A program made the position numbers and the translations under genes. From the NCBI GenBank assembly GCA_031371615.1, contig JANMJY010000178.1, forward strand, positions 1-16,042: a stretch of DNA of 16,042 nt, written 5' to 3'. Source of the stretch: Gaiellasilicea sp031371615. Its GTDB lineage: Bacteria > Actinomycetota > Thermoleophilia > Gaiellales > Gaiellaceae. Under the pieces are notes generated by a model. That model worked only from the letters and a program-made list of their open reading frames with translations, had not been told where the DNA came from and made no database searches. Below, one piece after another: positions 7,231 through 14,165 of this stretch. The stretch's first letter is position 1, and the number at the start of each line of letters is the position of its first letter.

Positions 7231-8055
7231 ATGCCGCTCTCCGCACTCCTGCTCGCCCTGGCGGCGGCATTCGTGCACGCGCTCTGGAACCTGCTGCTCG
7301 CGCGAGCGCGAGATCCCGAGGCGGCGACGGCAGTCGCCCTCGTCGTCGCGGTGATCGTCTTCGCGCCGGTGTCGGTGTTCGCCTGGGGGCTCGAGCGGGA
7401 GGTCTGGCCCTACCTGGTCGTCACGAGCTGTCTCCAGCTGCTCTACTTCGCGCTTCTGATCACCGCCTACCGCAGGGCCGAGATGTCGGTCGTGTACCCG
7501 GTCGCGCGAGGGGTGGCGCCGACACTCGTGCTGCTGGCGGGCATCGTCGTGCTCGGCTACGGCACGTCGTGGGCGCAGGGGGCTGGCGTACTCCTCGTCG
7601 GGCTCGGAGTGCTGGCGATCCGAGGCGTGCAGCGGGGCGCCAACGCGGGTGGCGTCCTCTTCGGGCTCGCGATCGCGGGCGTGATCGCCTCCTACACGCT
7701 CGTGGACAAGCGGGGGCTCGACTATGCGACCCCGATCGCGTATCTCGAGATCTCGATGATCGCGCCGGCGCTGCTCTCCGCGACCTGGGTCGCTCGGGTG
7801 CGCGGTGGCGTCGTGGCGCTGCGCGGCGAGCTCAATCGCTCTTCCATCGTCGCGGGGATCGCGACGTTTTCCGCCTATGCGCTCGTCCTGGCAGCGCTGC
7901 AGCTCGCGTCCGCGGCGTCCGTCGCTGCGGTGCGCGAGACGAGCGTGCTCGTCGCAGCCGTGCTCGGGGCGCTCGTGCTGCACGAGCCCGTCACCCGCTG
8001 GCGTTTCGCAGGCGCCGCGCTCGTGGCGGGCGGCGTCGCCCTGCTGGCTGCGTAG
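7231..8055 (+). CDS. EamA/DMT-family membrane transporter
   Basis: A 274-residue integral membrane protein with about ten predicted helices in two homologous EamA halves, typical of the drug/metabolite transporter superfamily. Each half holds family features, such as the N-terminal LAAAFVHALWNLLLARA, the block YRRAEMSVVYPVARGVAP around residue 90 and the late VRETSVLVAAVLGALVLHEP. Members export amino acids, nucleotides or other metabolites; a few import. ATG at 7231 has no Shine-Dalgarno (the bases before it are pyrimidine-rich), so a leaderless message is possible. Only 26 bases separate it from the divergent HAD gene. It may carry a product of the flanking catabolic genes, but no sequence feature names the substrate. 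Confidence 0.9.
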   Translation: MPLSALLLALAAAFVHALWNLLLARARDPEAATAVALVVAVIVFAPVSVFAWGLEREVWPYLVVTSCLQLLYFALLITAYRRAEMSVVYPVARGVAPTLVLLAGIVVLGYGTSWAQGAGVLLVGLGVLAIRGVQRGANAGGVLFGLAIAGVIASYTLVDKRGLDYATPIAYLEISMIAPALLSATWVARVRGGVVALRGELNRSSIVAGIATFSAYALVLAALQLASAASVAAVRETSVLVAAVLGALVLHEPVTRWRFAGAALVAGGVALLAA

Positions 8056-8088
8056 GACGTGTCCCAGGGACAGTCCCTGGGACACGTC
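8056..8088. repeat. Perfect 16-base inverted repeat between convergent genes
   Basis: Left arm GACGTGTCCCAGGGAC (8056-8071) and right arm GTCCCTGGGACACGTC (8073-8088) are exact reverse complements around a single A. It begins directly after the EamA stop codon and ends 19 bases before the betaine-binding-protein stop. A bidirectional terminator is likely, with the innermost bases opening to form a loop, although no T-run follows on either side. Its nested GTCCC/GGGAC symmetry also resembles dispersed palindromic (REP-like) elements. Only one copy is in this window. Confidence 0.7.
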
Positions 8089-8107
8089 CGTTTCGGCTAC
8101 GAGCGTC

Positions 8108-9121
8108 CTACTTGAGCCAGGCGTTGACCTTGCCCGGGTTGGCCTTGACCCACTGCTCCGCCGCCTTGTCCGGCCGCATCTTCTTGCCCGCGATCAGGTT
8201 GGCGACGTAGTTCTGGTCGGCGGACGACCACTTCCACGCCCTCACGAACTTGAGGGCCGGCGAGCCGCTCGCCGCGAACTTCTTCGAGACGAGCTTGTCG
8301 AGGCCGTACGAGGGGTACTCGCACGCGTGCTTTCCGCTCAGCTTCTCGTCGTCCAGGCAGCCCGGGAAGCGCTTCGGCAGCTGGATCCGTACGAGGTCGT
8401 ACTGCGCGTTCAGGTACTGCGGGTCGTACCAGTAGAAGAGGACGGGTTTCTTCTGCTTGTACAGCTGGCTCCAGCGCGCGATCTGGGCGGGCTCGGCGCC
8501 CGCGACGACGTGCTTGAAGTTGAGGCCGAGCTCCTTGATCAGGGCGCGATCCTTCTGGACGTAGGACGGATCCCCGCCCAGGAACATTCCCTGCGAGCCC
8601 GACTCGGGCGACTTGAACACGGTCTCCTTGCCCTTCAGGCCCTTCCACGTCTTGAACTGCGGGTACTGCTTGAGCACGTAGCGCGGGATGTACCAGCCGA
8701 TCACCCCGGTGATCCCGTTCGAGCCGAGGACGACCACCGACCCGTCCTTGGTGTAGGTCTTGCCTGCCTTCGTCAGCGTGTTGTCCCAGTCCTCGAGCGC
8801 GACGTCGACCTTGCCGTCCCGCATCGCCTGGAAGTAGGGCGGACCCTCGGTGACCTGCGTCAGCTTCACCTTGCAGCCAAGCCGCTTCTCCAGCACGTAC
8901 TTCGCGACGTACGTGTTCGCCGTCGAGCCCGACCACGACTGCTCGTTGATGACCACGGTGCCGCAACTCGCTGCGCCTTTGCCAAAAGCGCTGCCTGACA
9001 CGGCAAGCGCGACGAGCCCGGCAAGCGTGAGACCGACGACGCTGACACGGCCCAGCCAGCCACCTCGAACCGACATCCGACCCTCCCTCGTGTTGTGTGA
9101 CCCGGTGCTGCCCTTGTTCAT
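8108..9121 (-). CDS. proX: Glycine betaine/quaternary amine-binding protein (ProX/OpuAC family)
   Basis: Extracytoplasmic binding protein of 337 residues for compatible solutes such as glycine betaine, choline or proline betaine. A basic N-region and hydrophobic core (about residues 18-46) form a Sec signal peptide. Candidate aromatic-cage residues are W63 (QSWSGS), W112 (EDWDNT), W143 and Y144 (GWYIP) and the FYWYDPQY block (229-236), which aligns with ProX KPVFYY. Four cysteines (53, 83, 255, 267) could form disulphides. ATG at 9121 is preferred: AAGGAGGG sits 6 bases upstream and the ATG overlaps the permease stop in ATGA. An internal ATG at 9076, also with a purine-rich site, is the alternative and would give a more standard signal peptide. 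Last gene of the ATPase-permease-binding protein operon. Transport class is clear; choice among quaternary amines is not. Confidence 0.9.
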   Translation of the reverse strand: MNKGSTGSHNTREGRMSVRGGWLGRVSVVGLTLAGLVALAVSGSAFGKGAASCGTVVINEQSWSGSTANTYVAKYVLEKRLGCKVKLTQVTEGPPYFQAMRDGKVDVALEDWDNTLTKAGKTYTKDGSVVVLGSNGITGVIGWYIPRYVLKQYPQFKTWKGLKGKETVFKSPESGSQGMFLGGDPSYVQKDRALIKELGLNFKHVVAGAEPAQIARWSQLYKQKKPVLFYWYDPQYLNAQYDLVRIQLPKRFPGCLDDEKLSGKHACEYPSYGLDKLVSKKFAASGSPALKFVRAWKWSSADQNYVANLIAGKKMRPDKAAEQWVKANPGKVNAWLK

Positions 9122-11115
9122 GCGATGCCCTCCTTCTTCGATTGGCGCGTGCCCTGAGTGACGCGGTCGAGAGCGATTCCGAGGGCGAGGATCGCGACCG
9201 AGGCGATCACCCCTTGCCCGAACTGCCCGCGAACGAGACCCTGCGCGACCTCGTAGCCGAGGCCGCCCGAACCGACGAGCCCGGCGATCACGACCACGGC
9301 GAGGACCATGATGATCGCCTGGTTGATGCCGAGCATGACCGCGTCTCCGGCCAGGGGAAGCTTGACCTTTATCAGCACCTGCCGCCTCGAGGCTCCGAAC
9401 GCATTCGCGGCCTCGACCGACGTCGGCGCCACGTCCCGCACGCCGCGCTCGACGAGCCGCAGCGTGACGGGGAACGCGTAGAGGACGCCGGCGACGATCC
9501 CCGGCACGATCGAGACGGGCATCAGGTAGATGAACGGGATGATGTAGACGAGCTGCGGGAGCGTCTGCAGCAGATCGTTGACGGGTCGCATCGCCCTCGA
9601 GAAGGCATTGCTCTCGGCGGCCAGGACGCCCAGGACGACACCGAACACGACTGCGAGCGCGGTGGCGACGAGCACCTGGGAGAGCGTGTCCATCGCGAGC
9701 GCCCAGACCCCAGTGAACCCGATCACGCAGAGCATCGCGAGCGTCGTCAGTGCCGGCCGGAGACCGCTCACCACGAACGCGATCGCCGTTAGCCCGACGA
9801 CGGTCGTGGCCCAGGGCGCTTCCACCAGGAATGCCTGCAGAGGGAGTAGGAGCTGCTGAAGGATGAAGACGCCGACTCGCTCGGTGATCGCGAAGACCCA
9901 GGTCGTCGGGTCCTGCACGTAGTCGAGCACGACCTGAATCTTGGCCAGCAGCCAGTCCTCGATCGTCGCGGTGCGTGCCGAGCTCCCGACCTCGTCCGGG
10001 TAGGCCGCGCCGGCTCCGAAAACCCTGGCGAGAACGACCCCGGCCACGATCGCGGCGGCGAGCGCGAGCGTCTGAAGATCGCTGCGCTTCTCGTCGAGGT
10101 GCCGGGTCGCCGGATCGGTTCGCTGCGCGATCGCCTCGAAGGAACGGTCGAGGGCCATCGCCATCACCACGATCACGAGCCCGGCCATGATTGCGAGAGC
10201 CGGGTTCGAGTAGAGGCCGCTCGTGACGACCGCTCCCAGGCCGCCTCCGCCGATCAAGCCCGCGATCACGACCATCGAGAGCGCGAAGAGGATGGTCTGG
10301 CTGACGCCCAGCAGGATCATGCGCCGCGCGAGCGGGAGTTGCACCTTGCCGAGCAGCTGCATCCGGGTGGCGCCCATCGACGCCGCGGCCTCGACCGTGT
10401 TTACCGGCACTCCCCGGATCCCGAGTGCCGTGATCCGGATCGCAGGCGGGATCGCATAGATCATGGTCGAGACGACGGCGGCAGCCGGCCCGATCGAGAA
10501 GAGGATCACGACCGGCATCAGGTACGCGAAGGCGGGGACGATCTGCATCGCATCGAGCACCGGCGTGATCAACCGGCGAACCCGGGTGGAGCGTCCGGTG
10601 GCGATTCCCAGTGGGATCCCGACAACAAGGGACAACCCGACGGCGGCGAGCATCAGGGCCAGCGTCTCCATGCTCTCTTCCCACAGGCCGAACAGCGCGA
10701 AGGTCGCGAACGCAGACAGCGTCATCAGAGCTGCGCGCACGCCGCCGAAGCGCAGAACGAGCGCCACGCCCGCGACGGTCGTCCCGGCCCACGTCAGCCA
10801 GAGCAGCAGGCGGTTGAACCACTCGACCAGGTGGTCGATGCCCGAGCTGAAGCCCTCGAAGACCGTGAAGACGAGCGACTGGTCGTCCTTGCCGCGCTCG
10901 GTGAGCAGCCAGGTCTGGAAGTCGTCGAGATGCAGGGACAGCGAGTTCCAGACGAGGCGGTTCGGCCAGGAGTAGTCGAGTCCCCAGCCCCGGTAGGCGA
11001 CATACATCAGCGCGACGATCCCGGTGACCTGAACGAGTCTCCCCCGCCACCAGAGCCGATGAACGGTCGGGGCCGGCGAGACGGTGTCGGCAGCCGTCTC
11101 GGCGATCGAGGCCAC
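9118..11115 (-). CDS. proW: Fused tandem permease of a glycine betaine/proline ABC importer
   Basis: A 665-residue inner-membrane protein with two complete BPD_transp_1 permease domains in one chain. The first coupling motif is at residues 241-263 (VEAAASMGATRMQLLGKVQLP), the second at 567-589 (VEAANAFGASRRQVLIKVKLP). Each is preceded by a matching Ala/Tyr-Leu-Met-Pro segment and followed by VVIAGL(I/V)G-GGLG, so the halves are clear duplicates. Standard ProW is about 350 residues and works as a homodimer; here one chain should supply both halves, and one copy per ATPase dimer is expected. An N-terminal stretch of about 100 residues contains one helix and an amphipathic region. GTG start at 11115 lies 2 bases after the ATPase stop, preceded by AGAGAGG. 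The 3' end overlaps proX by 4 bases. Confidence 0.92.
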   Translation of the reverse strand: MASIAETAADTVSPAPTVHRLWWRGRLVQVTGIVALMYVAYRGWGLDYSWPNRLVWNSLSLHLDDFQTWLLTERGKDDQSLVFTVFEGFSSGIDHLVEWFNRLLLWLTWAGTTVAGVALVLRFGGVRAALMTLSAFATFALFGLWEESMETLALMLAAVGLSLVVGIPLGIATGRSTRVRRLITPVLDAMQIVPAFAYLMPVVILFSIGPAAAVVSTMIYAIPPAIRITALGIRGVPVNTVEAAASMGATRMQLLGKVQLPLARRMILLGVSQTILFALSMVVIAGLIGGGGLGAVVTSGLYSNPALAIMAGLVIVVMAMALDRSFEAIAQRTDPATRHLDEKRSDLQTLALAAAIVAGVVLARVFGAGAAYPDEVGSSARTATIEDWLLAKIQVVLDYVQDPTTWVFAITERVGVFILQQLLLPLQAFLVEAPWATTVVGLTAIAFVVSGLRPALTTLAMLCVIGFTGVWALAMDTLSQVLVATALAVVFGVVLGVLAAESNAFSRAMRPVNDLLQTLPQLVYIIPFIYLMPVSIVPGIVAGVLYAFPVTLRLVERGVRDVAPTSVEAANAFGASRRQVLIKVKLPLAGDAVMLGINQAIIMVLAVVVIAGLVGSGGLGYEVAQGLVRGQFGQGVIASVAILALGIALDRVTQGTRQSKKEGIA

Positions 11116-11117
11116 CG

Positions 11118-12194
11118 TCAGTCGCCTCTCTCGCCGGCGATCGCCTGGAAGACCGCGTCACGGTCGACGATGCCGACGACTCGTCCGTCCTCGACCGCAC
11201 ACACCGGCTTCTCACCTCCGGCGAGCGCAGGCATGGCCTGGCGAACGGTGGTGGTGACGTCGAGCTTCGGGCCGTCGACGGCATCCTCGGGGGTGGGATC
11301 GCGCATGATCCAGCGGAGCGTCAAGACGTGACTCTTCGGGATGTCGCGGGTGAAGTTGGCGACGTACTCGTCGGCGGGCTCCCCGACGAGCTCCTCCGGC
11401 GTCCCGAGCTGGACGATCGCGCCGTCCCGCATGATCGCGATCCGGTCGCCGAGCCGAAGCGCCTCCGGGAGGTCGTGAGTGATGAAGAGCATCGTCTTGC
11501 CCGTCTCCAGCTGGAGCCGGCAGACCTCGTCCTGCATGTCGCGGCGGATCAGCGGGTCGAGGGCGCTGAACGGCTCGTCGTAGAGCATCACCTGCGGATC
11601 GACCGCAAACGCCCGCCCGACCCCGACGCGCTGCTGCATGCCGCCCGAGAGCTGGTCCGGGAACTGGTTGCCCGAGTCCTCGAGACCGACGAGCTTCAGT
11701 ACCTCCTCCGCTCGGGCGAGCCGCTGCGCCTTCGGCACGCCCTGCACCTCGAGCCCGAAGGCGACGTTGTCGACGACCCGCCGGTGCGCGAGCAGGCCAA
11801 AGTGCTGAAAGACCATCGAGACGGTGTGCCGGCGCAGCTCGCGCAGCTCGGCCCGGCCAGCGGCCATCACGTCGCGGCCTTCGATCTCGATCGCGCCCGC
11901 GGTCGGCTCGATCAGCCGGATCAGCGTGCGCACGAGCGTCGACTTTCCGGAGCCCGAGAGCCCCATCACGACGAAGACCTCACCGGGCCAGACCTCGATC
12001 GAGACGTCCCGCACGGCGATGACGCAGCCCGTCTTGGCGCGGAGCTCACGGCGCGGCAGGTCGACGTCTTCGGTGCCGAGCAGCCGCTCCGCGTGCGGGC
12101 CGAAGATCTTCCAGACGCCCTCCGCGCGGATCAGCGGCGGCCCGTCGCGGGCCACGCGCGGCGCGGCAGCGCTCGTCAGAACGGTCGCGGTCAG
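11118..12194 (-). CDS. proV: Glycine betaine/proline ABC importer ATPase with C-terminal CBS domain (probable CTG start)
   Basis: Cytoplasmic ATPase of 358 residues from the CTG start. Walker A GLSGSGKST (78-86), VFQHFGLL, LSGGMQQRVGVGRAF, LYDEPFSALDP and ITHDLPEA are intact. The family-specific N-terminus (VWKIFG...RAKTG) matches E. coli ProV. The last 75 residues hold one recognisable CBS-like unit (PVCAVEDGRVVGIVDRDAV); ProV and OpuAA usually have two, which sense ionic strength. No ATG, GTG or TTG in frame follows the predicted transcription start until GTG at 12155, which has no ribosome site. CTG at 12194 has GAGGGAGAGG 5 bases upstream. The longer frame from an ATG at 12290 would cross the promoter and is rejected. 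First gene of the operon proV-proW-proX. Confidence 0.9.
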   Translation of the reverse strand: MTATVLTSAAAPRVARDGPPLIRAEGVWKIFGPHAERLLGTEDVDLPRRELRAKTGCVIAVRDVSIEVWPGEVFVVMGLSGSGKSTLVRTLIRLIEPTAGAIEIEGRDVMAAGRAELRELRRHTVSMVFQHFGLLAHRRVVDNVAFGLEVQGVPKAQRLARAEEVLKLVGLEDSGNQFPDQLSGGMQQRVGVGRAFAVDPQVMLYDEPFSALDPLIRRDMQDEVCRLQLETGKTMLFITHDLPEALRLGDRIAIMRDGAIVQLGTPEELVGEPADEYVANFTRDIPKSHVLTLRWIMRDPTPEDAVDGPKLDVTTTVRQAMPALAGGEKPVCAVEDGRVVGIVDRDAVFQAIAGERGD

Positions 12195-12199
12195 ATTGT

Positions 12200-12209
12200 C
12201 CTCTCCCTC
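12200..12209 (-). promoter_or_regulatory. Ribosome binding site supporting the CTG start of proV
   Basis: On the minus strand the bases read GAGGGAGAGG, ending 5 bases before CTG at 12194-12192. A six-codon frame (ATG at 12211, MRERTI, stop 12193-12191) overlaps the same site; it has no ribosome site and is probably incidental. Confidence 0.5.
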
Positions 12210-12215
12210 ATCGGC

Positions 12216-12235
12216 AACCTTGATTGAACAAGGTT
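12216..12235 (-). promoter_or_regulatory. Inverted repeat enclosing the predicted -10 of proV (candidate operator)
   Basis: AACCTTG (12216-12222) and CAAGGTT (12229-12235) are perfect 7-base arms. On the minus strand the six-base spacer reads TTCAAT, a 4-of-6 match to the -10 box. Transcription would start about 12216, leaving roughly 22 bases of leader. A dimeric repressor bound here would block the promoter. Confidence 0.5.
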
Positions 12236-12240
12236 CCGGA

Positions 12241-12256
12241 CAGGGTTTCCACCCTG
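12241..12256 (-). promoter_or_regulatory. Inverted repeat enclosing the predicted -35 of proV
   Basis: CAGGGT (12241-12246) and ACCCTG (12251-12256) are perfect arms. Its centre on the minus strand reads TGGAAA (12251-12246), a 4-of-6 match to the -35 box, lying exactly 17 bases from the TTCAAT -10. The two boxes and spacing support a real sigma70-like promoter for proV-proW-proX. Confidence 0.45.
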
Positions 12257-12288
12257 CGTGAGATCCGGGCGTGTGATCGAATCGCCAC

Positions 12289-12720
12289 ATGCTCGTCGGG
12301 CTCGGCCACGTCGATCTCGTCTGCCGCGACCTGGATAGCTCGCTCGCGTTCTACGCGGCCGTGCTCGGGCCGCTCGGCCTCGAGCCGCCGACTCTCTATC
12401 CGGGAGAGCGCGGCGAGCAGATCCACTACCTGCGCTTTCCAGCGGCGGGCTCCGGCTCGCTCGGCCTCCGCCAGGCCTCGGGGCCGGACGCGGAGCGGCC
12501 GTTCGAGCTCTACGCCCCGGGCCTCCACCATCTCGCGCTCGCGGTCGAGACGCACGAGGACGTCGATGCCGCCCACGCAGCGGCCGTGGCGGCCGGCGCC
12601 CGCGTGCTGCACGCCCCGCGCCTCTTCCCGGAATACCACAGCGACTACTACGCGACCTACTTCCTGGATCCGGACGGATTCCGCATCGAGATCGCGGCGA
12701 GCCGGGACGCCCGGCTCTAG
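12289..12720 (+). CDS. VOC-superfamily (glyoxalase/bleomycin resistance fold) protein
   Basis: A 143-residue cytoplasmic protein of the vicinal oxygen chelate fold. Two beta-alpha-beta-beta-beta modules are visible: the first opens with LGHVDLVCRDLDSSLAFY, the second with GLHHLALAVETHEDVDAAHAAA and ends with YFLDPDGFRIEIAA. Likely metal ligands are H8, the second-module histidine in LHHLA and the glutamate in FRIEIA. Family members include glyoxalase I, extradiol dioxygenases, epimerases and resistance proteins, and nothing here picks between them. ATG at 12289 has no clear ribosome site, so the message may be leaderless. It is divergent from proV and convergent with the aldehyde dehydrogenase, and its TAG stop shares the bases CTAG with that gene's stop. 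Detoxifying an aldehyde or adduct from the neighbouring oxidations is conceivable but unproven. Confidence 0.85.
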   Translation: MLVGLGHVDLVCRDLDSSLAFYAAVLGPLGLEPPTLYPGERGEQIHYLRFPAAGSGSLGLRQASGPDAERPFELYAPGLHHLALAVETHEDVDAAHAAAVAAGARVLHAPRLFPEYHSDYYATYFLDPDGFRIEIAASRDARL

Positions 12721-14165
12721 AGGGTCACCACTACGGTCTTCGGCTCGGTGAAACTCTCCATCGCCTGCCGGCCGCCGACGCGGCCCACCCCGGAGCTCTT
12801 GCCCGAGCGGCCACCGAAGGGAAGGTGGCTCTCCCAGTAGTTCGTGGACTCGTTGATGTTGACCCAGCCGGCGTCCACGGCCTCGGCGAAGCGCAGGCCG
12901 CGGGCGAGGTCGCGCGTCCAGACCGCGGTCAGGAGCCCGTATGGCGAGGAGTTCGCGATCTGCAGCGCCTCGTCATCGCTCGCGATCGCCGTGATCGGGA
13001 CGACCGGGCCGAAGGTCTCCTCGCGCGCGACCTCCATCTCCTCGGTGACGCGATCGAGCACGGTGGCCTGCCAGTAGAGCCCGGTCGGGAAGCCCTCGGC
13101 GCGGGCGCCGCCGGCGACGAGCTCGGCGCCGTGGTCGACCGCATCCGCGACGTGCCGGTCCATCTTCTCGGCCGTCGACTCGTTGTTCAGCGGGCCCATC
13201 GTCGTCTCCGGCAGCAGCGGGTCGCCAAGACGGATCTCCCGGTCGATCGCCTCCTGCAGCCGCTCCACGAACTCCCCGCGGACCGCCTCGTGGACGAGGA
13301 AGCGCTCGCCCGCCGTGCAGCTCTGGCCGGCGCAGAGGAAGGACGCGACCAGGCTCGCCTCGGCCGCGGCGGTGACATCGGCGTCCTCGAGCACGATCAT
13401 CGGCCCGTTGCCGCCGAGCTCGAGCAGGAGCGCTTTGCCGGCCGCGCGCGTCGCCACCTTCAGGCCGGTGTCGACCGACCCGATGAAGCCGATCGCATGC
13501 GTGCCCGGGTTGCCGGCGATCTCGTCGCCGACGACAGCGCCGTGACCGGTCACCATCGAGAAGACCCCGGCGGGGAACTCGGCGTCGACGATGCACTCGG
13601 CGAGCTTGACGGCGCAGATCGACGTCGACGACGCGGGTGTCCAGACGACGGCGTTGCCGGCCGCCAGCGCCGGGGCGAGGAGCTCCGCCGGCATCGTGTA
13701 GGGCCAGTTCCACGGCGTGATCACACCGACGACGCCGCGCGGGACGCGGTAGCCGAGGATCCGCTTCGACGCGTCCACCGACGGCGGCATCGACCCGTCC
13801 AGCCGCTTGACGTCCGCGGCCGCCATCCGCCAATACTCGATCAGCTCGTCCACCTCGCCGTACGACTCGCTGTGCAGCGGCTTGCCCTGGTCGAGCGTCA
13901 GCGTCAGCGCGAGCTCGTCGCGGCGCTCGACGATCAGGTCGGCGACGCGCTCCATCGCCGCCGCGCGCTCGAAGGCCGAGCGGCGCGACCAGTCGCGCCA
14001 GGCGCCATTCGCCGCAGCGATCGCCTGCTGCGCGTCCTCGCGCGTGCCCTCCGGCACGGAGCCGAGCGACTCGCCGCTCGCGGGGCTCGTCGCCTCGATC
14101 CGCGCGTCCGAGTCGGTCCACGCACCCCCGATCACCATCCCGTAGTCGCGGGTGGTCGTGCTCAT
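12717..14165 (-). CDS. Aldehyde dehydrogenase, NAD(P)-dependent
   Basis: Oxidises an aldehyde to a carboxylate in the cytoplasm. At 482 residues it is full length. Catalytic features: N153 (PWNWPY), general base E249 (LELGGNGP), nucleophile C283 (GQSCTAGERF) and E383 in REETFGPV. An oddity is the cofactor segment VVWTPASSTS (173-182): most relatives have KPSE there, so the ribose-binding lysine is Thr176, as also happens in some actinobacterial members. ATG at 14165 overlaps the iron-ADH stop by 4 bases (ATGA), so alcohol and aldehyde oxidation are coupled. With the betaine importer and the MttB gene nearby, betaine aldehyde is an attractive substrate (GbsA role), but succinate semialdehyde-type or other aldehydes fit equally on sequence alone. 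Confidence 0.92.
   Translation of the reverse strand: MSTTTRDYGMVIGGAWTDSDARIEATSPASGESLGSVPEGTREDAQQAIAAANGAWRDWSRRSAFERAAAMERVADLIVERRDELALTLTLDQGKPLHSESYGEVDELIEYWRMAAADVKRLDGSMPPSVDASKRILGYRVPRGVVGVITPWNWPYTMPAELLAPALAAGNAVVWTPASSTSICAVKLAECIVDAEFPAGVFSMVTGHGAVVGDEIAGNPGTHAIGFIGSVDTGLKVATRAAGKALLLELGGNGPMIVLEDADVTAAAEASLVASFLCAGQSCTAGERFLVHEAVRGEFVERLQEAIDREIRLGDPLLPETTMGPLNNESTAEKMDRHVADAVDHGAELVAGGARAEGFPTGLYWQATVLDRVTEEMEVAREETFGPVVPITAIASDDEALQIANSSPYGLLTAVWTRDLARGLRFAEAVDAGWVNINESTNYWESHLPFGGRSGKSSGVGRVGGRQAMESFTEPKTVVVTL

Noticed and set aside
9122..11284. Upstream extension of the betaine-binding protein frame to over 1000 codons
   Set aside because: It is a frame-shifted shadow of the fused permease; the signal peptide and ribosome site place the start at 9121.
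10099..11331. 410-codon rightward open frame
   Set aside because: Charged low-complexity translation antisense to the fused permease.
12195..12290. N-terminal extension of proV to an ATG at 12290
   Set aside because: It would cross the predicted promoter and inverted repeats, and the extra residues match nothing in ProV.
12208..12639. 143-codon leftward open frame opposite the VOC gene
   Set aside because: Low-complexity shadow; the VOC protein on the plus strand has clear fold motifs.
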